Assembly: GCA_965658025.1 (NCBI GenBank)
Contig: CBFHQL010000018.1
Span: forward strand, 1-37,796
Source: UBA3537 sp965658025
GTDB lineage: Bacteria; Bacteroidota; Bacteroidia; Flavobacteriales; Flavobacteriaceae
Direction: 5' to 3'
Length of the DNA stretch: 37,796 nucleotides
Shown: in pieces, positions 1 through 7,649 of the stretch
Numbering within the stretch: position 1 is the stretch's first letter
Layout of the letters: the number at the start of each line of letters is the position of its first letter
Translations under genes and position numbers: made by a program
The notes under the pieces: generated by a model
The model's input: the letters and a program-made list of their open reading frames with translations, nothing else
Told to the model about the DNA's origin: nothing
Database searches by the model: none

Positions 1-369
1 ACCATTCAGAATACGCCATTTTTTGTGCATAACAAGAAGGTGACCCCCATAGAAGTATTGCACCACAAACTTCCGGTCTTTGGGTTTAGGATTGGTGATT
101 TTGCCTACATTACCGATGCCAAAACTGTTCCTGAATCTGAAATAGAAAAACTCAAAAATTTAGATGTTCTTGTTGTGAATGCCTTGCGTGAAGAACCTCA
201 TTTATCGCATTTTAATTTAGATGAAGCATTGGCATTTATCAATCGTATTGGTCCCAAAAAAGCGTATCTTACCCATATTAGTCACCACATGGGGTTCCAT
301 GATGAAGTGCAAAAAAAATTGCCAAAATCTGTTTTTTTGGCTTATGATCAATTAGAAATTTCCTTATAA
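1..369 (+). CDS. MBL-fold metallo-hydrolase, PhnP-like (C-terminal part)
   Basis: The reading frame is open from the first base of the window, so this is the C-terminal part of a longer gene whose start lies outside. What remains shows the second half of a metallo-beta-lactamase fold: a YITD segment, where the Asp is typically a metal bridge, and a late THISHHMG segment that carries the last metal-ligand His in PhnP-type phosphodiesterases. Known members hydrolyse phosphodiester or cyclic phosphate substrates in the cytoplasm; the substrate here cannot be told. The TAA stop is directly followed by the ATG of the next gene, so the two are probably co-transcribed. The GTG at 25 is internal and not a real start. 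Confidence 0.8.
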   Translation, partial: TIQNTPFFVHNKKVTPIEVLHHKLPVFGFRIGDFAYITDAKTVPESEIEKLKNLDVLVVNALREEPHLSHFNLDEALAFINRIGPKKAYLTHISHHMGFHDEVQKKLPKSVFLAYDQLEISL

Positions 370-558
370 ATGAAATCAAAGTTCCTTACATACGCTTTTC
401 TTTTTACCCTGTTGGTTGTTGTTTTTCAATATGTCAATTCGAAGCAAATTATTGATAAATATGAAAAGGACATTAAAACTTACAAGATAAAAATTGAACA
501 GTTGGAATTAGAAAATACAGCGCTTAAAGCAAAGTTTGATGCTAATGATGGGCATTAA
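370..558 (+). CDS. Small single-pass membrane protein with coiled coil, unknown function
   Basis: This 62-residue protein has one hydrophobic segment at about residues 5-22 and then a charged Lys/Glu/Leu-rich helix (about 25-55) with heptad-like spacing, so a short N-terminally anchored coiled coil is likely. The ATG begins in the base right after the stop of the upstream MBL-fold gene, which argues for translational coupling and for a real gene. It resembles in shape the small FtsL/FtsB-like or leucine-zipper membrane proteins, but I recognise no family and assign no function. Its stop interlocks with the stop of the convergent esterase gene in a shared TTAA. Confidence 0.6.
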   Translation: MKSKFLTYAFLFTLLVVVFQYVNSKQIIDKYEKDIKTYKIKIEQLELENTALKAKFDANDGH

Positions 559-1211
559 ATTCTGTCCGCTAACCAGCTTCTAAATTCAAAAAAGTTTTGT
601 GGTGCTACGCCGTGCCCTACGGGAAATTCGCTGTACACATGTTTGATGCCATGAGTTTTTAAAAAGCTTGGGGTTGCTCTTGCCCAATCTACTGGAATAA
701 CTTGATCTGAGCTTCCATGAGAGCAATAAAAATCGAGGTGACTAAAGTCTTGTTTGGTTGCGTCCTCATTGATAAATTCTTTACAAATATATCCGCTTAG
801 ACCTACAACGTTTTTTATCAATTTCGGATAATTTAGAGCAATGGCCATGCTCAAAATACATCCTTGACTAAACCCAAGCAAACTTACATTGGTTGCGTCT
901 AAATCATAAGTGCTGCATGCTTCTTTGATGCATGCCACAATAGTGGTCATTGATGCTTTGGCTTGTTCTACATCATTCCATTTATTTTGCTGTGCATCGA
1001 AGTTAATGGCATACCAAGCATGCCCATAGGGTTGAAGGTTGTGTGGTGCACGTAACGAAATGATACACAATGTTTTTGGAAGTTCATCAGCAAAAGAAAA
1101 TAAATCATTTTCATCGCTACCATAGCCGTGTAGAAGTACCAAAAGAGGTGCATTTTTCTCTAACGATGAAGGCCTAACAATAGCGTGCAGTGGTAAATTG
1201 GAGGCACTCAT
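555..1211 (-). CDS. Alpha/beta hydrolase, phospholipase/carboxylesterase family
   Basis: The 218-residue product has the size and motif order of the small phospholipase/carboxylesterase family (YpfH/EstB-like). The oxyanion-hole motif LLHGYGSDEND is at residues 26-36, the nucleophile elbow GFSQG at 113-117 (Ser115), the acid in HGSSD (Asp169) and the base in GHGV (His200), so a complete Ser-Asp-His triad is present. No signal peptide is visible, so it should be cytoplasmic. Such enzymes cleave short-chain carboxylesters or acyl groups; the substrate is unknown. It directly follows the DUF4870-like gene with no gap between stop and start, so it is probably the last gene of the minus-strand unit that includes the dihydroorotase homologue. 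Confidence 0.85.
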   Translation of the reverse strand: MSASNLPLHAIVRPSSLEKNAPLLVLLHGYGSDENDLFSFADELPKTLCIISLRAPHNLQPYGHAWYAINFDAQQNKWNDVEQAKASMTTIVACIKEACSTYDLDATNVSLLGFSQGCILSMAIALNYPKLIKNVVGLSGYICKEFINEDATKQDFSHLDFYCSHGSSDQVIPVDWARATPSFLKTHGIKHVYSEFPVGHGVAPQNFFEFRSWLADRI

Positions 1212-1526
1212 TTATGAAAGATTTTTGAACAGATTTTGGTAAAATTTACCAACCAACGGAACAGGGGTTTTTTTCCCTGAAAGGGCAGTAGAGATTCCAT
1301 AAAAAATAAGCACGCCAAAACAAATCCAAAATGAAAAGGTAACCATCCAACTGTCGAAACTTCCAACAATGTATCCTAATGCAAAAAAACTAAGCCATAA
1401 ACCAAGAGATTGACGAATATGAAAACGAACAAAATCACTTTCCTTTTGCTTGTTATTAAGGTAGGCAATAAGCAGTCCCAAAAGGTATAAATAGCTCACA
1501 AATGCCATGCTTTTTTCTGAATTCAT
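1212..1526 (-). CDS. Small multi-pass membrane protein, DUF4870/Tic20-like
   Basis: The 104-residue protein has about three hydrophobic helices (around 8-23, 42-58, 62-82). The segment between the first two holds the FVRFHIRQSLGLW pattern, which is typical of small Tic20/DUF4870-like bacterial membrane proteins, where a conserved basic/aromatic stretch precedes the second helix. No enzymatic motif is seen and the biological role is unknown. It lies 10 bases after the stop of the dihydroorotase homologue and abuts the esterase gene, so it is likely co-transcribed with both. The family call rests on that single motif and general layout. Confidence 0.65.
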   Translation of the reverse strand: MNSEKSMAFVSYLYLLGLLIAYLNNKQKESDFVRFHIRQSLGLWLSFFALGYIVGSFDSWMVTFSFWICFGVLIFYGISTALSGKKTPVPLVGKFYQNLFKNLS

Positions 1527-1536
1527 TCTTTTGATT

Positions 1537-2793
1537 CTAATGCTTTAAAATACATTGATGATTTGCCAAAACACCATAGACTTTCCCTTTAAGAGAATGC
1601 CCTAAAAATAGTGCATTTTTGGACTTCGAAAAGAGGTGTTCTTCGCCAAAAATGTACGGAGTATTTGGATTAAATAAGGAGATTTGACATGGGTTTCCAA
1701 CAGCTATGGATTCGTCTTTTATGCCAAAACGTTTTTTTCCAGCAGTAAGCAACTGAATGGTTTTTTTTGTAGAAAAAATAGAGTTGAGTGCCCCAAAAGC
1801 ACTTTCTAAGCCAATAGTGCCGTAAGCCGCAAAATCAAATTCAACTTTTTTGTGTTCTATAGCAATAGGGTCGTGGTCCGAAGTAACCATGTCAACGGTT
1901 CCGTCTTTGAGTCCTTCAATTAGAGCATCAATATCTTTTTGGGTCCTCAGCGGTGGATTTACTTTACAGTTTGTGTCGTAATTTTCCAAACGAACATCAG
2001 TAAATATTAAATTATGGATGGCGACACTACAACTTATGTCCAATCCTTTAGCTTTAGCTTCGCGAATAAGTGCAACTGATTTTGCTGTTGAAATGGTTGG
2101 AATATGCAAACGCCCACCCGTGTATTCCAAAATGGAGAGATCACGCTCAATTTGCAATTCTTCAGCAAGGTTAGGATTCCCCTTCAACCCCAGTCGAATG
2201 CTTGTGGTGTGTTCGTTGATAACTCCAGATCCAGCAATTTTTTCTTCTTGAGGAAAAGACTGTACGAGTCCTCCAAAATTAGTGCAATATTGTAAAGCGA
2301 TTTTTAATATGTTAGGATTTGAAATGGGCTTTTTATAATCCCCAAAAGCAACGCCACCAGCCATATGCATATCATAAAGTTCAGCAAGATGTGTTCCTTT
2401 TGAACCTTCTGTAAGTGCTCCAATTGGATGAAGCTTTGTGGCTGTGTGTTTAGATTTATTTTGAACAAATGCAACATCGGAGTGGCTGTCAATTTCAGGA
2501 TAAGTATTGGGGTTGAGCGCTACATTTGAAAACCCAGATTTTGCAGCTGTAGCCAATCCATTTTCTATGGTTTCTCTATCTTCAAAACCAGGTTCACCAA
2601 AAGAAACGCTGCTATCGAACCAACCTTGTGAAACATGGAGGTTGTCTAGTTCAATAACCTGATAATTGTGAGGGTTTTTTATGGAATCAGCGATTTGGCT
2701 TATGGTTCCGTTTTCAACTAAAATATCTTGTGTTTTGTTGTGAAAATCACTTTTTGAATCAAGAATTGTAGCTGATTTTATGAGTACGTTCAT
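1537..2793 (-). CDS. pyrC: Dihydroorotase-like protein lacking metal-ligand residues (PyrC'-type)
   Basis: The overall 418-residue amidohydrolase fold and conserved landmarks of class I dihydroorotase are clear: GWFDSSVSFGEPG at 57-69, NPNTYP, KVNPPLRTQKD and SDHDP. In an active enzyme the first landmark reads D-x-HVHLREPG, with two zinc His and a substrate-binding Arg; here these are Ser62, Ser64 and Gly66. The later HVST His is Thr (HIPTIST), the second His of the PHHL pair is Asn (IHNL), and DHAPH has become DHDPI. Known non-catalytic PyrC' proteins act as structural partners of aspartate carbamoyltransferase, so I infer that role or another non-zinc one. The gene overlaps the upstream BatA-like gene by ATGA, so the two are translationally coupled. 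Database entries would probably still name it dihydroorotase. Confidence 0.85.
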   Translation of the reverse strand: MNVLIKSATILDSKSDFHNKTQDILVENGTISQIADSIKNPHNYQVIELDNLHVSQGWFDSSVSFGEPGFEDRETIENGLATAAKSGFSNVALNPNTYPEIDSHSDVAFVQNKSKHTATKLHPIGALTEGSKGTHLAELYDMHMAGGVAFGDYKKPISNPNILKIALQYCTNFGGLVQSFPQEEKIAGSGVINEHTTSIRLGLKGNPNLAEELQIERDLSILEYTGGRLHIPTISTAKSVALIREAKAKGLDISCSVAIHNLIFTDVRLENYDTNCKVNPPLRTQKDIDALIEGLKDGTVDMVTSDHDPIAIEHKKVEFDFAAYGTIGLESAFGALNSIFSTKKTIQLLTAGKKRFGIKDESIAVGNPCQISLFNPNTPYIFGEEHLFSKSKNALFLGHSLKGKVYGVLANHQCILKH

Positions 2794-4706
2794 TTAAAAA
2801 ATTTTAAGATGAGCATTTCTAAAGCCAAAAATATTATGGCAAAAGTAACAAACCATTTCCAAATGGACTTAGTATTTGTGCTACTTTTTATGATCGCTAA
2901 ACTATTTTCAATTGATTCCTGCGCAATATTTGGCGCAATTGCTTCTAAATTCATATAATTCAAAACACTCTCATTTCGCCTAAAGTTGTAACTCAAATAT
3001 TGTAAAGTATCGTTGTTGTGGTGTAGTGCATAATGCCCCGCTTTTGTGGGTAATTCTCGGGTGATGATTTGAAGTTTTGCGTTGTTTTTACGCTGTAATG
3101 GGATAAAACTCATATCATCTTTAGAAAGACTTAATACTTCATCTTTATTTAGGGAATATTTAGATTCAATTATATGTTCATCGCCTATGGTGTACTGCGT
3201 TTTAGGGATTTTAAAACTTGATGTTCCAATGCTATAAAAAGTAGGCACAATCAGTGGTGAATTGATAAAATTGGAGTCGTTACCACTTATGTTTGAAGAA
3301 AAAACAAAAATGTTGTTATACTGAGCTAAGAAAGCTTCATCATTTTGATAGCCCAACAACGTATTTGAAGTCGTCTTTAATGGAAAATATGTTTTGACTT
3401 TTGGAAATTGAAAATTTTTAATTCTCTTTTCAAAAATGTTTTGATAAATAGGGTGGTCAAAATTAATGTTAGTGATTCTTTTTTCAGAGGAAGCTTTTGT
3501 CAAAATTACTTCAGAATCAAATAGACTATTGTAAGAAGATAATTCGGCATTTTCAGAGGGAATTACAATCAAATAACCATCTGATTTCAAAAACGACTTC
3601 AAGCTTGATTGTAGAGCTTCCGGAATACGATCTAGTGCATCTAAAATGATTAAATCCTGTTTTTGAATAGCGCTGTAGCCCAATGACGCTATGTTCTGAA
3701 AGCTGTATGAAAATTCATCTGCAGTAAATATGCGCGGTAAATATGTATTAGAGTTTTTGCCAATGGTGAGTACATTAATTTGTTTTTCGCTTGGTATACT
3801 AAAATAAAATGTGTCGTCAAAATTAAGCCCATTATCTTCTAATACAAGTTTTGCTTTTGATAAATTATGTTTAGGTACAACCATCGTCGTTTTATAGTCA
3901 TTACTTTTCTCGAGGGTTGTTTTCCCCAACAGCTTTTGGTTATTATAAAAACTCAAGGTCAATTTATCTTGTAAACTTGTATTGCTACTGGCTTTGATGC
4001 TGAGTTTATACTCATTTGATTGGGGTGAAATTTCTACATATTCAATGAAATTATTTTCAATATTTATAGGTTTTTGTTGAACAAAAAAGAGTTGATAATT
4101 AGGGTCTTTTTTTAGTTCAGTCAAAGGTTTTTTGGTCTGCTGAAAATCTGAAATAACAATAAAAAACTTTGGATTTGAGGAAGATTCAGAAAACAACATT
4201 TTACCTTTTGAGAGCATGGTTTTTAAATCCAATTGATGCGCCACATAATCAATATCCAGTAGCTCATTTTGTATAGATTTTACTGTTCTGTTGCGGTACG
4301 TTTTTGTGTTTGTAAATACATCAATTTCAGTAGAGGGTTCTAGATGAGTCAACAATTCTTGTACAGATCGCTCAATTAATATTCCTTGGGTACCCAATGC
4401 TTGCATACTAAAAGAATTATCCAAATATATTACGATTTCTGGGGTTGTGCCTTTTACAGTCTGATTTGAAAAGTAGGGCTGAGCAAACGCCAAAATGATA
4501 CAACTTAATGCTAGTAACCTCGTACACAAAATCAGCCACTTTTTTATGATTGAACTTTTTCGTGACTGTAGTTTAATGGTTTCTAAGAAAGCAAGATTTG
4601 TAAATTCTTGTTTTTTAAAACGTCTTAGTTGGAACAAATGCACCACTACAGGTATAAGGAGTGCAAAGAAGGCGTATAAAAATTCTGGACGTACAAATTG
4701 CATCAA
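2790..4706 (-). CDS. BatA-like membrane protein with vWA-type domain
   Basis: The 638-residue protein starts with the N-terminal double-transmembrane BatA domain (hydrophobic helices at about 7-26 and 57-76, with HLFQLRRFKKQEFTNLAFL between them), followed by a vWA-like region whose DNSFS (96-100) fits the metal-binding DxSxS motif. A long extracytoplasmic beta-rich part follows, and one C-terminal helix (about 617-636) anchors the end. Such proteins are common in Bacteroidota as relatives of the BatABCD aerotolerance group, but their molecular role is unsettled. The MoxR and BatB/C/D genes are not in the window. It overlaps the dihydroorotase-like gene by four bases. I chose the first ATG; a start one codon later is equally possible. 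Confidence 0.8.
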   Translation of the reverse strand: MMQFVRPEFLYAFFALLIPVVVHLFQLRRFKKQEFTNLAFLETIKLQSRKSSIIKKWLILCTRLLALSCIILAFAQPYFSNQTVKGTTPEIVIYLDNSFSMQALGTQGILIERSVQELLTHLEPSTEIDVFTNTKTYRNRTVKSIQNELLDIDYVAHQLDLKTMLSKGKMLFSESSSNPKFFIVISDFQQTKKPLTELKKDPNYQLFFVQQKPINIENNFIEYVEISPQSNEYKLSIKASSNTSLQDKLTLSFYNNQKLLGKTTLEKSNDYKTTMVVPKHNLSKAKLVLEDNGLNFDDTFYFSIPSEKQINVLTIGKNSNTYLPRIFTADEFSYSFQNIASLGYSAIQKQDLIILDALDRIPEALQSSLKSFLKSDGYLIVIPSENAELSSYNSLFDSEVILTKASSEKRITNINFDHPIYQNIFEKRIKNFQFPKVKTYFPLKTTSNTLLGYQNDEAFLAQYNNIFVFSSNISGNDSNFINSPLIVPTFYSIGTSSFKIPKTQYTIGDEHIIESKYSLNKDEVLSLSKDDMSFIPLQRKNNAKLQIITRELPTKAGHYALHHNNDTLQYLSYNFRRNESVLNYMNLEAIAPNIAQESIENSLAIIKSSTNTKSIWKWFVTFAIIFLALEMLILKFFK

Positions 4707-4732
4707 AACATGAGTTTTTCAAATATAAAACC

Positions 4733-5740
4733 TTAGCAGAAGAAAAAATAATCTGTCATATGTTTTTTATGTTCTTGATTAAAATAATTTTTGATGAATT
4801 CTTGTGCTTTTACGTTTGCTACAGTGATAATGCTTTGTGTTTGTTTTAGCTCAGATAGTATTGACCATGGTTTTAGGATTTTTCCATAAATATTTTTTCC
4901 AATTTTTTTTGGATTATCACAAATCCATTCAAATTCTATTTCTTTGTTTAGCAGTAAAGACGCCAACTTTTTACCTTTTTTACCCGCACCCCACACAATC
5001 AATGTTTTGGAAGCATCAAACGATAACTCTAAGAAATAGTTCAATTTCAAATCCAAAAACGAATTTTCTGCATAATGTGGACTTGTTCTTGATGTGCGAA
5101 CCGCATAATCTCGCCAACGATGGAGTGTTTTTTGAGATGGAATACACTTCAGGCCATATTGGAAAAAGCGAAACGCAAGATCGTAATCCTCTGGATAAAT
5201 ATTACTTTGAAAACCGCTACAGCGCTCAAAATCTTTTCGGTGTACCATCCAACAAGGTGAGGGGATGACACATTCTTTGTAGAGTTCTTCAAAGTTGGTT
5301 CCCTCAGCAATCAATCCATTTAACCACAATTCATATTTTTTGTAACCATCATTTATCCCTGTTTCAGAAAAATACTCCACCAATCCAAGCGCGATATGCC
5401 CTTTTCCATGCTTTATTAAATCGTTGTGCATGGCCTCTAGTTTTTGAGGCATCATGATATCGTCGCTGTCCATACGAGTGATAAAATCTCCATTACAATG
5501 TTCATAAGCCGTACACAAAGCAGCAATAATTCCTGAACCATTATTTTTTAAATACTTGATTCTTGAATCATTTTTCGCATAATCTTGAACAATTTTAGCG
5601 CTATTATCTGTAGAATGGTCATCTACAAAAATTGCTTCCCAATCAAAACATGTTTGATTTAAAATAGAATCGATACACTCAGGCAAATAGACCGCTGTAT
5701 TTTTAAAAGGGATGAGTACGCTAATTTTGGATTGTGGCAT
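4733..5740 (-). CDS. Family 2 glycosyltransferase with C-terminal nucleotide-binding-like domain
   Basis: The first 230 residues form a GT-A family 2 glycosyltransferase: SVLIPFKN at 7-14, VDDHSTDNS at 39-47 and the metal/sugar-nucleotide DxD in RMDSDD (89-94). The segment after residue 245 begins LIVWGAGKKGKK (247-258), a glycine-rich Rossmann-like loop, and has an acidic CDNP further on; similar tails occur on some flavobacterial glycosyltransferases, but their ligand is unknown. No membrane helix is evident, so it is likely cytoplasmic or peripheral. The start codon shares one base with the stop of the S10 peptidase gene. It is not in a polysaccharide gene cluster, so the acceptor cannot be predicted. 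Confidence 0.85.
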   Translation of the reverse strand: MPQSKISVLIPFKNTAVYLPECIDSILNQTCFDWEAIFVDDHSTDNSAKIVQDYAKNDSRIKYLKNNGSGIIAALCTAYEHCNGDFITRMDSDDIMMPQKLEAMHNDLIKHGKGHIALGLVEYFSETGINDGYKKYELWLNGLIAEGTNFEELYKECVIPSPCWMVHRKDFERCSGFQSNIYPEDYDLAFRFFQYGLKCIPSQKTLHRWRDYAVRTSRTSPHYAENSFLDLKLNYFLELSFDASKTLIVWGAGKKGKKLASLLLNKEIEFEWICDNPKKIGKNIYGKILKPWSILSELKQTQSIITVANVKAQEFIKNYFNQEHKKHMTDYFFFC

Positions 5741-7227
5741 TAGTACTTGGCCGCTTTTCCATCGGCAGAAGATGCTTTGATAAATGCTCTTAAATCCTCA
5801 TTCGATTGGATTAAATCTTCATTACGCAAATACATCATATGCCCACTTCTGTACCCTTTAAAAGTAAATCGATCTTTCATTTTTCCACTCGGATCAATTT
5901 GTGATAGAGTATATTTTGCACTAAAATAAGTAGTAGCACCATCATAATACCCCGATTGATTAAGCACTTTTAAATATGGATTTTGTGCCATGGCTAGGCG
6001 TAAATTGTCCCGCGTATTATCATTGTCATTGTTCCATGGTTGTACAGAGCCAAACATATTGTATTTTAAATCGGTTTCGAACTTCAATTCTTTTTTGATA
6101 TAGTGATTGATGGCCGGAGTAAACGAATGAAGCCAAGACGTTAGTTCAGCACTATAATCGGGGCTTGTACCAGATTCTTTTTTATCTATACCCAAATATC
6201 GAGAATCTAAACGTCCAATGGTTTGACCAGTTTTGTCGCGTAACAATTCTTTCCAGAAAAAGCGATTAGGAACATCCAAATTGTGTTGTATAATTACATT
6301 TTGACTCAGTCCAGAATAATAGGCCATTTTTTCGCTCACCTTCATTTTTTCATCTTCATCAATAAAACCACCTTTGGCCAAAGCTGGTATAAGCGTATTT
6401 ATTGTAAACTGTTCCACTTCAGGGAGTATTTCCAATAAGTCTTTGGATTGAAGGGACTCTGGTAACATTTTGTGGTGCCAAGCGGTTGCAGCATAGTAGG
6501 GGAGGTTGAGTGCTGAGGATACCGGTCCACCTACACGCAAAGTTTTATAATCTGCAGGAGAGACCAAAATCACGCCATTGAGGTACATCCATTGGTTTTG
6601 TTGTAAAGCCAATGAAAGCCCCATCACACGAGTTCCACCATAACTTTCTCCTATAATGTATTTAGGTGATTCCCAACGGTTTTTGCGTGAAATAAAAGTG
6701 TTGATCCACCCCGAGAGGTACGCAATATCTTCATTGATGCCAAAAAATTGACTTCGTTCAGGAAGTTCACCATCTTTATTCGGAACCATACGCGAATAGC
6801 CCGTATTGACAGGGTTGACAAAAACAATATCTGCTACGTCCAAAATCGAATTCGGATTACTTTTAAAACCATAGGGTTGAACGGGATAACCTTCATCATC
6901 AACCTTCAAAATTCGAGGACCAGTGTAGGCCATATGCATCCATACCGATGCAGACCCCGGCCCACCATTAAAAGAAATAATAATCGGTCGCGAACTTCGG
7001 TCTTTGATGTCGTTTCTGGTGTAGTAGGTATAAAATAGACTAGCAATTACAGTCCCGTCTTTGTCCCAGACAGGTTGCATTCCGGTTTCGGCGGTGTAGG
7101 ACATCTGCACGCCTTTAATCGTCGTTTTGTGTTGTGTGGTGACTGTAGTGTCCACAGGAACTTTTAGATCTTGAGCAAAATTAAAGCTGAAGCATAAAAG
7201 CAGTAGAATAATGATACTTTTTCGCAT
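5740..7227 (-). CDS. Secreted S10 family serine carboxypeptidase-like protein
   Basis: An N-terminal signal peptide (hydrophobic core about 4-17, cleavage likely after FNFAQ) leads to a 495-residue S10-type alpha/beta hydrolase. The oxyanion segment SFNGGPGSASVW is at 85-96, the nucleophile is Ser195 in GESYGG, and the other triad members are probably Asp429 in GYYDG and His463 in SGHMMY. S10 enzymes remove C-terminal amino acids at acidic pH in eukaryotes; bacterial homologues are less studied, so the function is inferred as an exported carboxypeptidase. It is the first gene of a pair with the glycosyltransferase but has no obvious functional link to it. The region upstream (7228-7310) shows no convincing -7 box. 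Confidence 0.87.
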   Translation of the reverse strand: MRKSIIILLLLCFSFNFAQDLKVPVDTTVTTQHKTTIKGVQMSYTAETGMQPVWDKDGTVIASLFYTYYTRNDIKDRSSRPIIISFNGGPGSASVWMHMAYTGPRILKVDDEGYPVQPYGFKSNPNSILDVADIVFVNPVNTGYSRMVPNKDGELPERSQFFGINEDIAYLSGWINTFISRKNRWESPKYIIGESYGGTRVMGLSLALQQNQWMYLNGVILVSPADYKTLRVGGPVSSALNLPYYAATAWHHKMLPESLQSKDLLEILPEVEQFTINTLIPALAKGGFIDEDEKMKVSEKMAYYSGLSQNVIIQHNLDVPNRFFWKELLRDKTGQTIGRLDSRYLGIDKKESGTSPDYSAELTSWLHSFTPAINHYIKKELKFETDLKYNMFGSVQPWNNDNDNTRDNLRLAMAQNPYLKVLNQSGYYDGATTYFSAKYTLSQIDPSGKMKDRFTFKGYRSGHMMYLRNEDLIQSNEDLRAFIKASSADGKAAKY

Positions 7228-7310
7228 GACTTAAATGTTTTTAAACCCCTAAAATACAATAATGATTTTAAAACCTATACATCTAAAGTAAAGATGTTTG
7301 TTAGATATGT

Positions 7311-7538
7311 TTATCCCTTAAACGCTTCAATTGTTCTCGCTACAATTTCAATGGCTTTTTCTTCTTCATTTTCATGAACAAAGAGTTCTTGATGACCGTA
7401 AGCGGTAGTGCCAAACCCCGCCAAGCGTGCCGATTCTGTTTCGTCTTTAATGACAGGAATAATACCATTATCTTCTAGAGTTTTGCGTATTCGTTGGATT
7501 ATGATAAAATTCCCTGCATAAATTTTTACGTATGCCAT
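7311..7538 (-). CDS. DUF2007-type small putative signal transducing protein
   Basis: The 75-residue product matches the layout of the DUF2007 family: a short YVKIYAGNF opening, a helix with RIRKTLEDNGI, then a central IKDE stretch and a final ELFVHENEEEKA segment resembling a small ferredoxin-like fold that ends in a helix. Members are called putative signal transducing proteins, but no biochemical role is established. It stands alone on the minus strand between the PspC gene and the S10 peptidase gene. A near-consensus -7 sequence (AATATTTG) lies about 20-30 bases upstream. Confidence 0.75.
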   Translation of the reverse strand: MAYVKIYAGNFIIIQRIRKTLEDNGIIPVIKDETESARLAGFGTTAYGHQELFVHENEEEKAIEIVARTIEAFKG

Positions 7539-7649
7539 ATCCTTAGCTTTGTTGAAAGATACAACAAATATTAGGCCATGAAAAGTATATTTTGTCTAAA
7601 AATCTAAAAAATCAAGGTCAGTATCCAGACCAATACTTCAATAATATGT

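Noticed and set aside
4837..5268. 143-codon plus-strand frame
   Set aside because: It is antisense to the glycosyltransferase gene, which has clear family motifs.
7280..7296. Small inverted repeat CATCT / AGATG upstream of the S10 peptidase gene
   Set aside because: Only five base pairs and no T-run; too weak for a terminator or a confident operator.
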